This document shows positions 17,221 to 25,213 of a stretch of 53,256 nucleotides of DNA, piece by piece (the stretch's first letter is position 1; the number at the start of each line of letters is the position of its first letter). The position numbers were made by a program, and so were the translations under genes. The notes beneath the pieces were generated by a model, which had not been told where the DNA came from, ran no database searches, and was given only the letters and a program-made list of their open reading frames with translations. This DNA is from JABHHG01 sp964419445. GTDB taxonomy: Bacteria > Fidelibacterota > Marinisomatia > SCGC-AAA003-L08 > D37C17. Location: contig CAYQPE010000004.1 of the NCBI GenBank assembly GCA_964419445.1, positions 1 through 53,256 on the forward strand, read 5' to 3'.

Positions 17221-18108
17221 TTAACTCCATAATCCCGCACTAAAATAACGTTCGCCTAAATCGTTGAAAATGGTGACTACATTCCCAGAGTTTATGTTTT
17301 CTAATAATTTTGATGTTGCAGATAAATATGATCCTGAAGATTGCCCAATAAAATATCCTTTTTGAGCCACAGAATTTGCCCATTGTTTGGATTCATCTGC
17401 AGTTACATGAATCCATTCATCTACCACTGATTCATCAAAAATTTTAGGTACAATATCTTCTGGTGAGCCCAGGGGTTTTAACCCTTCAATACCTGGCCAA
17501 ACTTCAGGACGAACACCAATAATGGTAACATGAGGGTATTTTTCTTTTAATCTTCTGCCAATGCCAGTGATGGAACCTCCCGTGCCAACGCCACCTACAA
17601 AATAGTCAACAGAGCCATCAATTTGGTCTATAATCTCTTGAGCAGTTCCATGATAGTGAGATAGCCAATTATTATCATTGGCATATTGATCACATAAAAA
17701 ATATTGATCTGGATTCGCATCTACCAATCGATGAACATGACGAAGAGCCTCGTCATATCCTTCAATTGCATCCGTTTCAATAATTTCCGTACCGTGAGAT
17801 AATATACGTTCCTTCCGTTCACGGCTGGCATTCCCAGGGATAACGATTTGAACTTTATAACCTAACGCATTACCAATCATTGAATATGCAATACCAGCAT
17901 TTCCGCTACTTGAATCGATGATGGTTTTTTCCGTTGTTAAATCCCCTTTTTCAATGGCTTCAATAAGCATTCTTTTTACAGGACGATCTTTAAGAGAACC
18001 GCCTGGATTTCGCCATTCTGCTTTTGCGTACACTTTCACTCCACTTTTTGAGAATAGATCTTCTAAGTGAAGTAGTGGGGTATTTCCTATTAAATCTAAT
18101 AATTTCAT
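17221..18108 (-). CDS. cysM: CysM-type cysteine synthase (O-phosphoserine/thiocarboxylate type likely)
   Basis: The product (295 residues from ATG 18108) is a PLP-dependent cysteine synthase. It has I-G-N-T-P-L at the N-terminus, the PLP Lys in N-P-G-G-S-L-K-D-R-P, the substrate loop D-S-S-S-G-N-A-G-I-A, the phosphate loop G-G-V-G-T-G-G-S-I-T-G, and a C-terminal S-S-G-S segment. In mycobacteria CysM uses O-phosphoserine with CysO thiocarboxylate instead of sulfide. The same gene company (Mec, CysO, MoeZ) supports that chemistry here. ATG 18108 begins the conserved fold; an in-frame TTG at 18123 overlaps the terminator T-tract and is unlikely. It is the first structural gene behind a poly-Cys leader and attenuator. 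Confidence 0.9.
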   Translation of the reverse strand: MKLLDLIGNTPLLHLEDLFSKSGVKVYAKAEWRNPGGSLKDRPVKRMLIEAIEKGDLTTEKTIIDSSSGNAGIAYSMIGNALGYKVQIVIPGNASRERKERILSHGTEIIETDAIEGYDEALRHVHRLVDANPDQYFLCDQYANDNNWLSHYHGTAQEIIDQIDGSVDYFVGGVGTGGSITGIGRRLKEKYPHVTIIGVRPEVWPGIEGLKPLGSPEDIVPKIFDESVVDEWIHVTADESKQWANSVAQKGYFIGQSSGSYLSATSKLLENINSGNVVTIFNDLGERYFSAGLWS

Positions 18109-18120
18109 ATAATTTCCGAG

Positions 18121-18158
18121 CAAAAAAAAACCCCTTCAACTCATACGAGGAAGGGGTT
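18121..18158 (-). terminator. Attenuator terminator in the cysM leader
   Basis: On the minus strand a 9-bp stem (AACCCCTTC 18158-18150, GAAGGGGTT 18137-18129), with an extra inner CTC/GAG pairing, runs into nine consecutive T (18130-18122). It ends 13 nt before the cysM ATG, so it must be overcome for the operon to be expressed. It competes with the antiterminator at 18148-18205. Confidence 0.92.
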
Positions 18159-18205
18159 CTTTACCATACGTCAAACCAATTTAGACCGGTAAAGGACCTC
18201 CTCCT
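18148..18205 (-). promoter_or_regulatory. Antiterminator hairpin of the cysteine attenuator
   Basis: On the minus strand the arm AGGAGGAGGTCCTTTACC (18205-18188) pairs with GGTAAAGAACCCCTTCCT (18165-18148). This gives about 16 pairs with two mismatches and one G-T pair. The 5' arm is the Gly-Gly-Gly-Pro-Leu-Pro codons just after the six Cys codons; the 3' arm includes the ascending terminator stem, so the two folds exclude each other. A further perfect 9-bp pairing, TCAAACCAA (18264-18256) with TTGGTTTGA (18179-18171), would enclose the antiterminator 5' arm and favour termination when the leader is untranslated. Confidence 0.8.
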
Positions 18206-18279
18206 AAAATACAACAACAGCAACAACAAAGGTTGCTTGCTTGTGAATTTACCAGTTGGTTTGAAAAGTTCTGTTTCAT
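18181..18279 (-). CDS. Poly-cysteine leader peptide of the cysM operon
   Basis: A 32-residue ORF (ATG 18279, TAA 18183-18181) has six consecutive Cys codons at positions 18-23 (TGT TGT TGC TGT TGT TGT, 18228-18211), then I-L-G-G-G-P-L-P-V. There is no obvious ribosome site before the ATG, and a promoter-like element places the transcription start within a few bases of it, so translation may be leaderless. It is expected to sense charged tRNA-Cys. A ribosome stalled on the Cys run leaves the next codons free to form the antiterminator. A ribosome reaching the stop covers them and lets the terminator form. Poly-Cys leader ORFs acting this way are known from mycobacteria; I recognise no product function beyond regulation. 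Confidence 0.88.
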   Translation of the reverse strand: MKQNFSNQLVNSQASNLCCCCCCILGGGPLPV

Positions 18280-18281
18280 GC

Positions 18282-18318
18282 GCACAAAACTTATAAACGC
18301 ATTATTATTTGTGCAAGA
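18282..18318 (-). promoter_or_regulatory. Putative promoter with operator-like inverted repeat for the cysteine operon
   Basis: On the minus strand TTGCAC and TATAAG are spaced about 15 nt, with 10 nt from TATAAG to the leader-peptide ATG. A perfect 7-bp inverted repeat GCACAAA...TTTGTGC (18314-18308 and 18288-18282) brackets the -10 region and could be a repressor or activator site. This is pattern matching only, with no consensus known to me. Confidence 0.5.
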
Positions 18319-18371
18319 ATTAAAATAACTTTTTTCTAATGTTAATAATGATTGTGATTCACATCACGTTT

Positions 18372-19400
18372 TTAGTGGCAATTAGAAAAATCAATGAGTA
18401 TTTTACCGAAATTTTTACGCTCTTGCATGTATCGATGTGCTTTGGGAGAATCGGTATAATCGAAAATTTTATCTACTATTGGGGAAATTTTTCCATCATT
18501 AGCCAAAATATATAATTGCTCTATACTGCGTTTTAACTGGCGTTCAGCCTTTACCATTCGCCCTAAATGGTATCCCATAACACTCTTGTTTGAAGACATC
18601 AACGACATGGGTTTATAGGTAGGCATGGACCATAATTCTTTCATGGCTGTGATGGGATTTAGTTTAAAACCAGTAACTAAATCTTGGTCGCCAAATATGA
18701 TGAGTTTGCCCATAGATGCTAAGCATTTAAAACTTTGTTTCCAATTTTTTGCACCGACAGGGTCAATAATCACATCTACACCTTGTCCATTTGTAAATTC
18801 ATTAACTTTATCAACTACATTTTCATGTTGATAATCGATGCACAAATTCACACCCATGGTTTTTAATTTTTCATGTTTCCAAGAAGATGCAGTACCAATA
18901 ATATTAGCTTGCGTTGATGTGGCCATTTGAATCGCTGCTGTCCCCACACCACCACCTGCACCATGAATAAGTATAGTATCATCTTTACGAAGATTTCCTA
19001 AATCATATAACATCTGATATGCAGTTATATAAACTACCGGAAAAGCTGCACCTTGCTCTAGTGAAAATTTCTCTGGAAGGGGCATGGCTAAATTTTCTTC
19101 TGTACATACATGGGAAGCATAGGATTGAAATCGACTGAATGCCATTACCTTATCACCAATACTAAAGTTTTTTACTTCAGAACCTATGGCATCCACAATA
19201 CCACAGCATTCTGACCCAATACCACTGGGAGGCTTGGGGGTACCTGGGTAGAGTTTCATCCGTGCCATCACCTCTGAAAAGTTTACGCCAGAGAAATAAT
19301 TTTTTATTCTAATTTCATTAGCTTTTGGTTCTGGAGTTTCTTTCTCAATTACTTGTAATACTTCAGGTGCACCATATTTAGATATAACAATCTGCTTCAT
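18372..19400 (-). CDS. Zinc-free medium-chain quinone oxidoreductase family protein
   Basis: The product (342 residues from ATG 19400) belongs to the medium-chain dehydrogenase/reductase superfamily, quinone oxidoreductase/VAT-1-like branch. It has an N-terminal GroES-like domain with Y-F-S-G-V-N-F-S-E-V-M-A-R and G-S-E-C-C-G-I-V, then a Rossmann domain with the NADPH motif G-A-G-G-G-V-G-T-A-A. The Cys/His ligands of zinc alcohol dehydrogenases are not evident. It would reduce quinones or enones with NADPH; the substrate is unknown. ATG 19400 overlaps the thioesterase stop (ATGA); the in-frame GTG at 19415 is less likely. Confidence 0.82.
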   Translation of the reverse strand: MKQIVISKYGAPEVLQVIEKETPEPKANEIRIKNYFSGVNFSEVMARMKLYPGTPKPPSGIGSECCGIVDAIGSEVKNFSIGDKVMAFSRFQSYASHVCTEENLAMPLPEKFSLEQGAAFPVVYITAYQMLYDLGNLRKDDTILIHGAGGGVGTAAIQMATSTQANIIGTASSWKHEKLKTMGVNLCIDYQHENVVDKVNEFTNGQGVDVIIDPVGAKNWKQSFKCLASMGKLIIFGDQDLVTGFKLNPITAMKELWSMPTYKPMSLMSSNKSVMGYHLGRMVKAERQLKRSIEQLYILANDGKISPIVDKIFDYTDSPKAHRYMQERKNFGKILIDFSNCH

Positions 19401-19840
19401 CGTTTTACGAACCATATTCCTTTAGATTCAGCCACCAACTCACCACCTACTTCCTGTTCAATACGACCCTCAACAAAAATCATATTTTTTCTAGCAGATA
19501 GTACACGCCCTTTGATAATAAGCGCATCACCAATCTTTGCTGGAGAATGAAAGAAAATATCATGGTTAGTAGTACTTAGAGCTTTAATATCAGCGTAAAT
19601 GGGCTGAGTTAACATAGAGCAACAAGCAGTGCCTAGAATTTCATCCAACATGGTGAACAAAAAACCACCATGAGCAATGCCAAATGGATTTGTCCATGCT
19701 TTATCTACAGTTACTTTTGCATGTGCATGACCTTTACGGAATTCAATAAATTCCATATTAAATTGCTGTGCAAAAGGGGCAGGGAATTCTGCATTTGGCG
19801 CTGTTTTTTTTAGATTTTCAAATAGTTCATTATCTATCAT
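19397..19840 (-). CDS. PaaI-family hotdog thioesterase
   Basis: The product (147 residues from ATG 19840) has the hotdog-fold thioesterase signature N-P-F-G-I-A-H-G-G-F-L-F-T-M-L-D-E, followed by a strand with S-P-A-K-I-G-D-A-L. These features are typical of the PaaI/YbgC-like acyl-CoA thioesterases. The start is set at 19840, one base after the ligA stop, because upstream in-frame sequence is antisense-like and overlaps ligA. It is coupled to the oxidoreductase by ATGA. The acyl-CoA substrate is unknown. Confidence 0.82.
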   Translation of the reverse strand: MIDNELFENLKKTAPNAEFPAPFAQQFNMEFIEFRKGHAHAKVTVDKAWTNPFGIAHGGFLFTMLDEILGTACCSMLTQPIYADIKALSTTNHDIFFHSPAKIGDALIIKGRVLSARKNMIFVEGRIEQEVGGELVAESKGIWFVKR

Positions 19841-19841
19841 G

Positions 19842-21848
19842 TTAGGATTCCAATTTTTTAATAAGTGATAAAAACTCTTCTTCTGTGAGGACTTCAATCC
19901 CCAACATATTGGCTTTATCCAATTTTGACCCTGCACCCGGACCTGCAACTACATAATCAGTTTTTGCACTTACAGAACCACTTGCACGTGCACCTAATTT
20001 TTCCACCATTCCATGAGCTTCTTTCCGTGAAAACTTTAATAAGCTTCCCGTGAATACAAAAATTTTACTGGTAATTCCTGATTCAACAATTTCTTCCACT
20101 TCTTTAAAAGAAACTCCACTGTCAATGCAAGATTGAATGAGATAATGATTGGTTGGATCTGCAAAGAAATCCACAATTGATTGTGCCATTATATGCCCAA
20201 TTTCATGGATATGTGTTAGTTTTTCTAAACTGGTTGTGAAGAGTTTTTCTATATCACCACCGAATGCACGTTCTAATATTTTTCCAGAATGCTCACCAAC
20301 ATTTCTAATTCCCAATGCATGAATAAATCGAGCGAAAGTTGTGGATTTACTCTTCTCAATAGCGTTTAAAACATTCGTTGCAGATTTTTCGCCCATCCTC
20401 TCAAGGCTCACCAATTGCTCGTGAGTTATTTTAAAGATATCTGCCACGGAAACAATATGTCCTTTTTCAACAAGTTGATCCACTAACTTTTCTCCAAAGC
20501 CATCTATATCCATACAATTTTTAGAAACAAAATGTTGAATGCGTCCCTTGATTTGTGCAGGACAAGCCATATTTTGACATCTTGCCACAGCTTCACCTTC
20601 AGGGCGACTTACATGATGATTACAAATGGGGCAATAAGCTGGAAGTAAATACGGTTGTGTATTTTTAGGTCGTTTTTCTAAAATTACTTTTATAACTTCG
20701 GGAATCACATCGCCAGCCCGTTGAATTAGCACGGTATCACCAATACGAACATCTTTTTTATCTATTTCGTCTTGATTATGCAATGTTGCATTGGATACAA
20801 TTACACCCCCTACATTTACGGGATCAAGTTTGGCTACTGGAGTGACTGCACCGGTTCTACCCACATTGGGTTCAATGTTTATTACGGTGGTGGTAACTTG
20901 TTGAGATTTTAATTTTCCTGCAATTGCCCATCGAGGTGAGCGACTACGAATCCCCAATTCATCTTGATGGGAATAAGAGTTAACTTTAAAAACTACCCCA
21001 TCAATTTCGTAATCTAAGCTGCTACGATCATCTTCCATTTTTTTATAATAATCTTTGAGGAATTTTTCTCCAAAACCCTTCTGGATTAATGGGTTTACTG
21101 GAAATCCCCATTTGGGTAAAGTTTGGAGAAACTCATATTGGGATTTAAAAACCACACCTTCAACTACTCCTGGAGCATAACAGAATATACGTAATGGCCG
21201 AGTTGCCGTAATGGATGGATCCAGTTGCCGTAAACTGCCAGCAGCAGAATTTCTAGGATTAGCAAAGGGTTGCTCATCATTGGAGAGGCGTTTTTCATTC
21301 ATCTTTTTAAAATCAGCTAAGGTAATAAATACTTCACCACGCACTTCCAATAGCGATGGAATCTTATATTTTGATTCTAATTTTAATGGAATAGCTTTGA
21401 TGGTTTTAAGATTTAAAGTAATATCTTCACCAACTTCACCATTACCTCGAGTAGACCCACTAACAAACTCACCATTTTCATAAACTAATTCTACTGCTAA
21501 TCCATCTAATTTTGGCTCTGCTACATATTCAATTTTTTTGATTCCCAGACCTTTTTGAACTTGTTCATGAAATTGCGTCACTTCATCAACATCCATGGCA
21601 TTTGCTAATGACAACATTGGAATTCGATGGGTAATATTTCCAAAAGTTGAAAGGGGTTCTGCACCTACACGTTGTGTGGGTGAATCAGTGGTTATTAAAT
21701 GTGGGTTTGCGTCTTCTAGTTCTTCTAATTGTCGAAGGAGCTTATCATACTCACTATCAGAAATGGTGGGGTTATCGTGAACATAATATTGAATATTATG
21801 GTAATTCAGTTGCTCACGCAGTTTCTTAATATCATTAGATACTGACAT
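19842..21848 (-). CDS. ligA: NAD-dependent DNA ligase
   Basis: The 668-residue product is a complete bacterial NAD-dependent DNA ligase. The domains are an N-terminal Ia domain with Y-Y-V-H-D-N-P, an adenylation domain with the nucleotide-accepting Lys113 in E-P-K-L-D-G-L-A-V-E, an OB domain (G-R-T-G-A-V-T-P-V-A), a four-Cys zinc finger (C-P-I-C ... C-Q-N-M-A-C), helix-hairpin-helix repeats, and a C-terminal BRCT domain (V-F-T-G-S-L ... S-A-K-T-D-Y-V-V-A-G). It seals nicks during replication and repair. Confidence 0.97.
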   Translation of the reverse strand: MSVSNDIKKLREQLNYHNIQYYVHDNPTISDSEYDKLLRQLEELEDANPHLITTDSPTQRVGAEPLSTFGNITHRIPMLSLANAMDVDEVTQFHEQVQKGLGIKKIEYVAEPKLDGLAVELVYENGEFVSGSTRGNGEVGEDITLNLKTIKAIPLKLESKYKIPSLLEVRGEVFITLADFKKMNEKRLSNDEQPFANPRNSAAGSLRQLDPSITATRPLRIFCYAPGVVEGVVFKSQYEFLQTLPKWGFPVNPLIQKGFGEKFLKDYYKKMEDDRSSLDYEIDGVVFKVNSYSHQDELGIRSRSPRWAIAGKLKSQQVTTTVINIEPNVGRTGAVTPVAKLDPVNVGGVIVSNATLHNQDEIDKKDVRIGDTVLIQRAGDVIPEVIKVILEKRPKNTQPYLLPAYCPICNHHVSRPEGEAVARCQNMACPAQIKGRIQHFVSKNCMDIDGFGEKLVDQLVEKGHIVSVADIFKITHEQLVSLERMGEKSATNVLNAIEKSKSTTFARFIHALGIRNVGEHSGKILERAFGGDIEKLFTTSLEKLTHIHEIGHIMAQSIVDFFADPTNHYLIQSCIDSGVSFKEVEEIVESGITSKIFVFTGSLLKFSRKEAHGMVEKLGARASGSVSAKTDYVVAGPGAGSKLDKANMLGIEVLTEEEFLSLIKKLES

Positions 21849-21927
21849 GGCTACAATAAATTGAATAGGGGATTATACACGCCGTAAAATTAAGAGGAAT
21901 GTACAATAATTAAAAAGATTGATTCCG

Positions 21928-23433
21928 TTATTTTATTTGGCGTTGGATAGTATCGGTAAGGCTAAAATAATCTTTACTGGAAAATGAAAAATGTTTGTGA
22001 GTATAATCTCCATGAATATTAATTGTATATTCTTTTTCATACTTTTCACGATTATCAATTATATCATTCAACGCACGGATAAAATAGTCAACTTCTTCGT
22101 GGTTATTATACATTCCAAAGCTTACTCTTACCATGCCCATCCACGGTTCAGTATGCCATGAAATTTGATGTGCTTTTTCCTTTGCATCTGCAATTTGCTC
22201 AGAATGAGTGAGCTCTAACATTTTTTCAACATAAGGATGTGCACAGAAACATTCATTCCTCACTGCAATATTATAATAATCATTTAGGATGGCTGCCACA
22301 AGTCCATGATTCATTTGTTTGATGTTGAACGATATTGTCCCTGCACGAGGGCAAGTTTCAGTACAAATTTCACCATAGATTACAACCTCTTCTCGTTCTA
22401 GCATTTGTTTAAGGCAATAATTGGTGAGTTCCATATCTTCCTCAAGAACAAAGTCCATTCCAATTTGGTCTAAGATGTGAATGGCTGCACCCAAATTGAT
22501 AGCCCCTAAAATATTTGGAGTTCCGGCTTCTTCTCTATCAGGGAATTTTTGCGTTACAAAATAATTTTCAGGGAGAACACGATCTACCATTCCACCACCG
22601 ACTTCATCGGGTTCAATCATAGATAGAAAAGATTTTCGTGCTATCACTACACCAGGTGAACCTGGGGCATAGGTTTTGTGTCCCGAAAAAACCAATGCGT
22701 CAATATCCATTTCAGAATTTTCCAGACCACTCATTTGGATAGGTACATGCGCTGCCAATTGAGCTGCATCAACTACCACATAAGCACCATAGCGATGTGC
22801 TAATTCGGCCACTTCATTTATGGGATTAATTATTCCTGTAACATTGCTAATTCCCGTTACAGAAACATAGTTTACACGGCCCTCAAATTCTTGAAGATAT
22901 TTTTCTAATAAGTCCATATCTACACAGCCCATGGTAGATTCGTGGGTATCAACAGGAATATGCATGACTTTCCCCCCATGTTTACGATGGGGTAAATCAT
23001 TGGAGTGATGCTCCATTATGGAAACTAAAACTATATCACGTTCAGGTCGAAGCGTTTTAAATGTACGTGCAATTCGGTTCATCCCAGAAGTAGTACCACT
23101 TCCTGTAAAATAGCAGGTGTATTCTTCGGGGTCAGCTTTAACAAAATCTAAAATTCGTCGATGAATCCAACTATAGGTTTTAGTGGCAATTTTTGCACTA
23201 AAATGCATTTCAGAATGAGTATTTGCATAATGCTTTAAAAATTCTATTGATGCACGATGTGCAGGGCCCATCATCAATGTTGATGCCGTAGAATCCAAAT
23301 ATACACGTCGAGTAGTTTCACCGGTGGCAAGGGTATATTCAGTATCGAGTCCAATAAAATCAGACTTCACTTTATCGAATAATTCTTTTCCAGTTAGTAA
23401 TGTAGCTTTAGGGTAAAGTAGTTCTGTTTCCAT
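21928..23433 (-). CDS. Class V aminotransferase, cysteine desulfurase-like
   Basis: The 501-residue PLP enzyme has class V features. They are Y-L-D-S-T-A-S-T at the N-terminus, the F-T-G-S-G-T-T-S-G loop, M-E-H-H-S-N-D-L-P, V-V-D-A-A-Q-L-A-A-H with the PLP Asp and Gln, the PLP Lys in F-S-G-H-K-T-Y-A-P-G-S-P, and a Cys-containing loop N-E-C-F-C-A-H-P near residue 380, where SufS-type desulfurases hold the catalytic Cys. It is about 90 residues longer than SufS. It may mobilise sulfur from cysteine, fitting the nearby rhodanese, but a kynureninase-like or other role is possible. Confidence 0.75.
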   Translation of the reverse strand: METELLYPKATLLTGKELFDKVKSDFIGLDTEYTLATGETTRRVYLDSTASTLMMGPAHRASIEFLKHYANTHSEMHFSAKIATKTYSWIHRRILDFVKADPEEYTCYFTGSGTTSGMNRIARTFKTLRPERDIVLVSIMEHHSNDLPHRKHGGKVMHIPVDTHESTMGCVDMDLLEKYLQEFEGRVNYVSVTGISNVTGIINPINEVAELAHRYGAYVVVDAAQLAAHVPIQMSGLENSEMDIDALVFSGHKTYAPGSPGVVIARKSFLSMIEPDEVGGGMVDRVLPENYFVTQKFPDREEAGTPNILGAINLGAAIHILDQIGMDFVLEEDMELTNYCLKQMLEREEVVIYGEICTETCPRAGTISFNIKQMNHGLVAAILNDYYNIAVRNECFCAHPYVEKMLELTHSEQIADAKEKAHQISWHTEPWMGMVRVSFGMYNNHEEVDYFIRALNDIIDNREKYEKEYTINIHGDYTHKHFSFSSKDYFSLTDTIQRQIK

Positions 23434-23511
23434 GGATTGAAATTAGCTGTTTTTAACCCGAAACAGAAATATATTTTGTGTAAAGGAATTTTACGAAATT
23501 GTAACGTTTAT

Positions 23512-24384
23512 TTATCGATTTATTATAATTACTGCACAGATTGTTAACACACAACCTATAAACGTAAATAAATCTAAGGTTTCTTGAAGGAGTATCATGC
23601 TAGTAAGCAATGCACTCACTGGAACGGTAAATATATATGAACTTGATTTTTCTGGCCCCAACTTTTGACTAGCAACAAAATAAGTTGTGGTTCCAAAGGT
23701 TAAAGCACCTACAGATACAATGAAAAAATGTATCCAAAATATGGAATCAAATGAAAATATAGCCATAACATTAGATGTTGATATAAATGGAAATGCCATG
23801 ATGGTGGTGCCTACATACATCAAAAATGTAAAATGTATAGATTGAGATGGCGAAATGGTTTTTGAAATCAATATGGTTAACACTGCCCAAATGGTGGCGC
23901 AGAGGATAAAATATATATTTCCACTTTGAAATATTTGAGTCCAACCCAATTGCCAAATATTGATGATAAAACATCCCCCAAGAATACCCAATGTTATTCC
24001 AAATACTTCTCTTTTTGTTAAATAGCGTCTACCAATTATGCCCATCAGTACCATAGTTACCAATGGATTTGTAGTGGTTACCAATACACCACCTATGCCA
24101 GCTAGACCAATATTTGTTCCTGTAAAAAAACAATAATTGTATAATCCAAGAATGGCAGAACAAATAGCCACCATTTTTAATGGAATTTCCTTAAAGGAGA
24201 AATTTAATTTTAAGAGTGGAAAGATGGGAAAAAAAGATATGGTGGAGAAGAGGAAACGATAAAATATGGCAGTGGTTGCATCGATGTATTGCCCCATAAT
24301 TTTAGCACTTGTCCATGAAATCCCCCAGCTTACCATGGCCAAAATAAGGAGAATACTAAAAAAAATATCTTTATGTAATCTCAT
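23512..24384 (-). CDS. EamA/DMT-family membrane transporter
   Basis: The 290-residue protein has about ten hydrophobic segments in two EamA repeats. The first begins S-W-G-I-S-W-T-S-A-K and the second I-L-C-A-T-I-W-A-V-L-T-I-L-I. The repeats close with R-R-Y-L-T-K-R-E and I-L-L-Q-E-T-L-D. It is only distantly similar to the transporter at 8481-9395. Substrate unknown. It follows pabC by 4 nt on the same strand and may be cotranscribed. Confidence 0.8.
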   Translation of the reverse strand: MRLHKDIFFSILLILAMVSWGISWTSAKIMGQYIDATTAIFYRFLFSTISFFPIFPLLKLNFSFKEIPLKMVAICSAILGLYNYCFFTGTNIGLAGIGGVLVTTTNPLVTMVLMGIIGRRYLTKREVFGITLGILGGCFIINIWQLGWTQIFQSGNIYFILCATIWAVLTILISKTISPSQSIHFTFLMYVGTTIMAFPFISTSNVMAIFSFDSIFWIHFFIVSVGALTFGTTTYFVASQKLGPEKSSSYIFTVPVSALLTSMILLQETLDLFTFIGCVLTICAVIIINR

Positions 24385-24388
24385 TCAC

Positions 24389-25213
24389 TTACATCAATTT
24401 ATTTAATGAAGATTTAATTTTTTGGGTATTTTTATATTCAGATTCCCATTTATCCCAGTAACATGGAAGCAATCCAATTCCTGTAGAAGAAATGAAGGCT
24501 TCATCCATGGTATTAATTTGATGGTAATGGATGTGAGATTCATGCACAGTAATGTCCATTTTTTTTGCAATATCAATAATGGTACTTCTCATTACTCCTG
24601 GCAATACCCCTAAATCTAATGATGGTGTGATGAGTTCATTATTTTTTATAAAAAATATGTTTCGAATTGCACATTCAGTAATAATTCCATCTTCATTATA
24701 GAATACAGGTTCGTATGCGCCCTTTCGTTCAGCATCTTGCTTTGCCTTCATATTACCAATATAATTCATAGATTTTATTGCAGGGTTAAATCGGATGATG
24801 GGGTAATTGGATTCATCAAAATATATCACTTTCACCGGAGATTGAGGTAAGGGCGAAATTGGCCTTATTGATATATAGATTCCAGGTTTCCCTTCATGAT
24901 TCCATGGTGTGCCGGTAATTTCACCTCGGGTAATCATTAATCTCAATAATCCCGAATTAATATCATTTTTATCAATGAGTAATTCTAAAATTTCAAAAAG
25001 TTCATCATTGGTATTGCCCAATTTTAAATTTAGAATTTGGAGCCCTGAACGTAATCTCTCAAAATGTTTATGGGGAGAAAACATCGTTTTATTTCGGAAT
25101 CGAATAGTCTCAAATAACCCATCTCCAAATTGAAAACCTCCATCTCTAAAAGAAATTTTTGCGTTTTCTACATCAACAAAACTTCCATTAACATATACGA
25201 TTATTTTTGACAT
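24389..25213 (-). CDS. pabC: Aminodeoxychorismate lyase (class IV aminotransferase fold)
   Basis: The 274-residue product has the fold-type IV PLP enzyme pattern. It shows F-R-D-G-G-F-Q-F-G-D-G-L-F-E-T-I-R near the N-terminus, the PLP Lys region I-K-S-M-N-Y-I-G-N-M-K, E-D-G-I-I-T-E-C-A-I-R-N-I-F-F, and P-G-V-M-R-S. Branched-chain aminotransferases share these features. The direct overlap (26 bp) with pabB favours aminodeoxychorismate lyase, which releases p-aminobenzoate for folate. That matches the thyA-folA genes elsewhere in the window. Confidence 0.82.
   Translation of the reverse strand: MSKIIVYVNGSFVDVENAKISFRDGGFQFGDGLFETIRFRNKTMFSPHKHFERLRSGLQILNLKLGNTNDELFEILELLIDKNDINSGLLRLMITRGEITGTPWNHEGKPGIYISIRPISPLPQSPVKVIYFDESNYPIIRFNPAIKSMNYIGNMKAKQDAERKGAYEPVFYNEDGIITECAIRNIFFIKNNELITPSLDLGVLPGVMRSTIIDIAKKMDITVHESHIHYHQINTMDEAFISSTGIGLLPCYWDKWESEYKNTQKIKSSLNKLM

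Noticed and set aside
18024..18296. Plus-strand 90-codon ORF across the cysM leader
   Set aside because: It is antisense to cysM and to the leader peptide, attenuator and promoter; no ribosome site or homology is visible.
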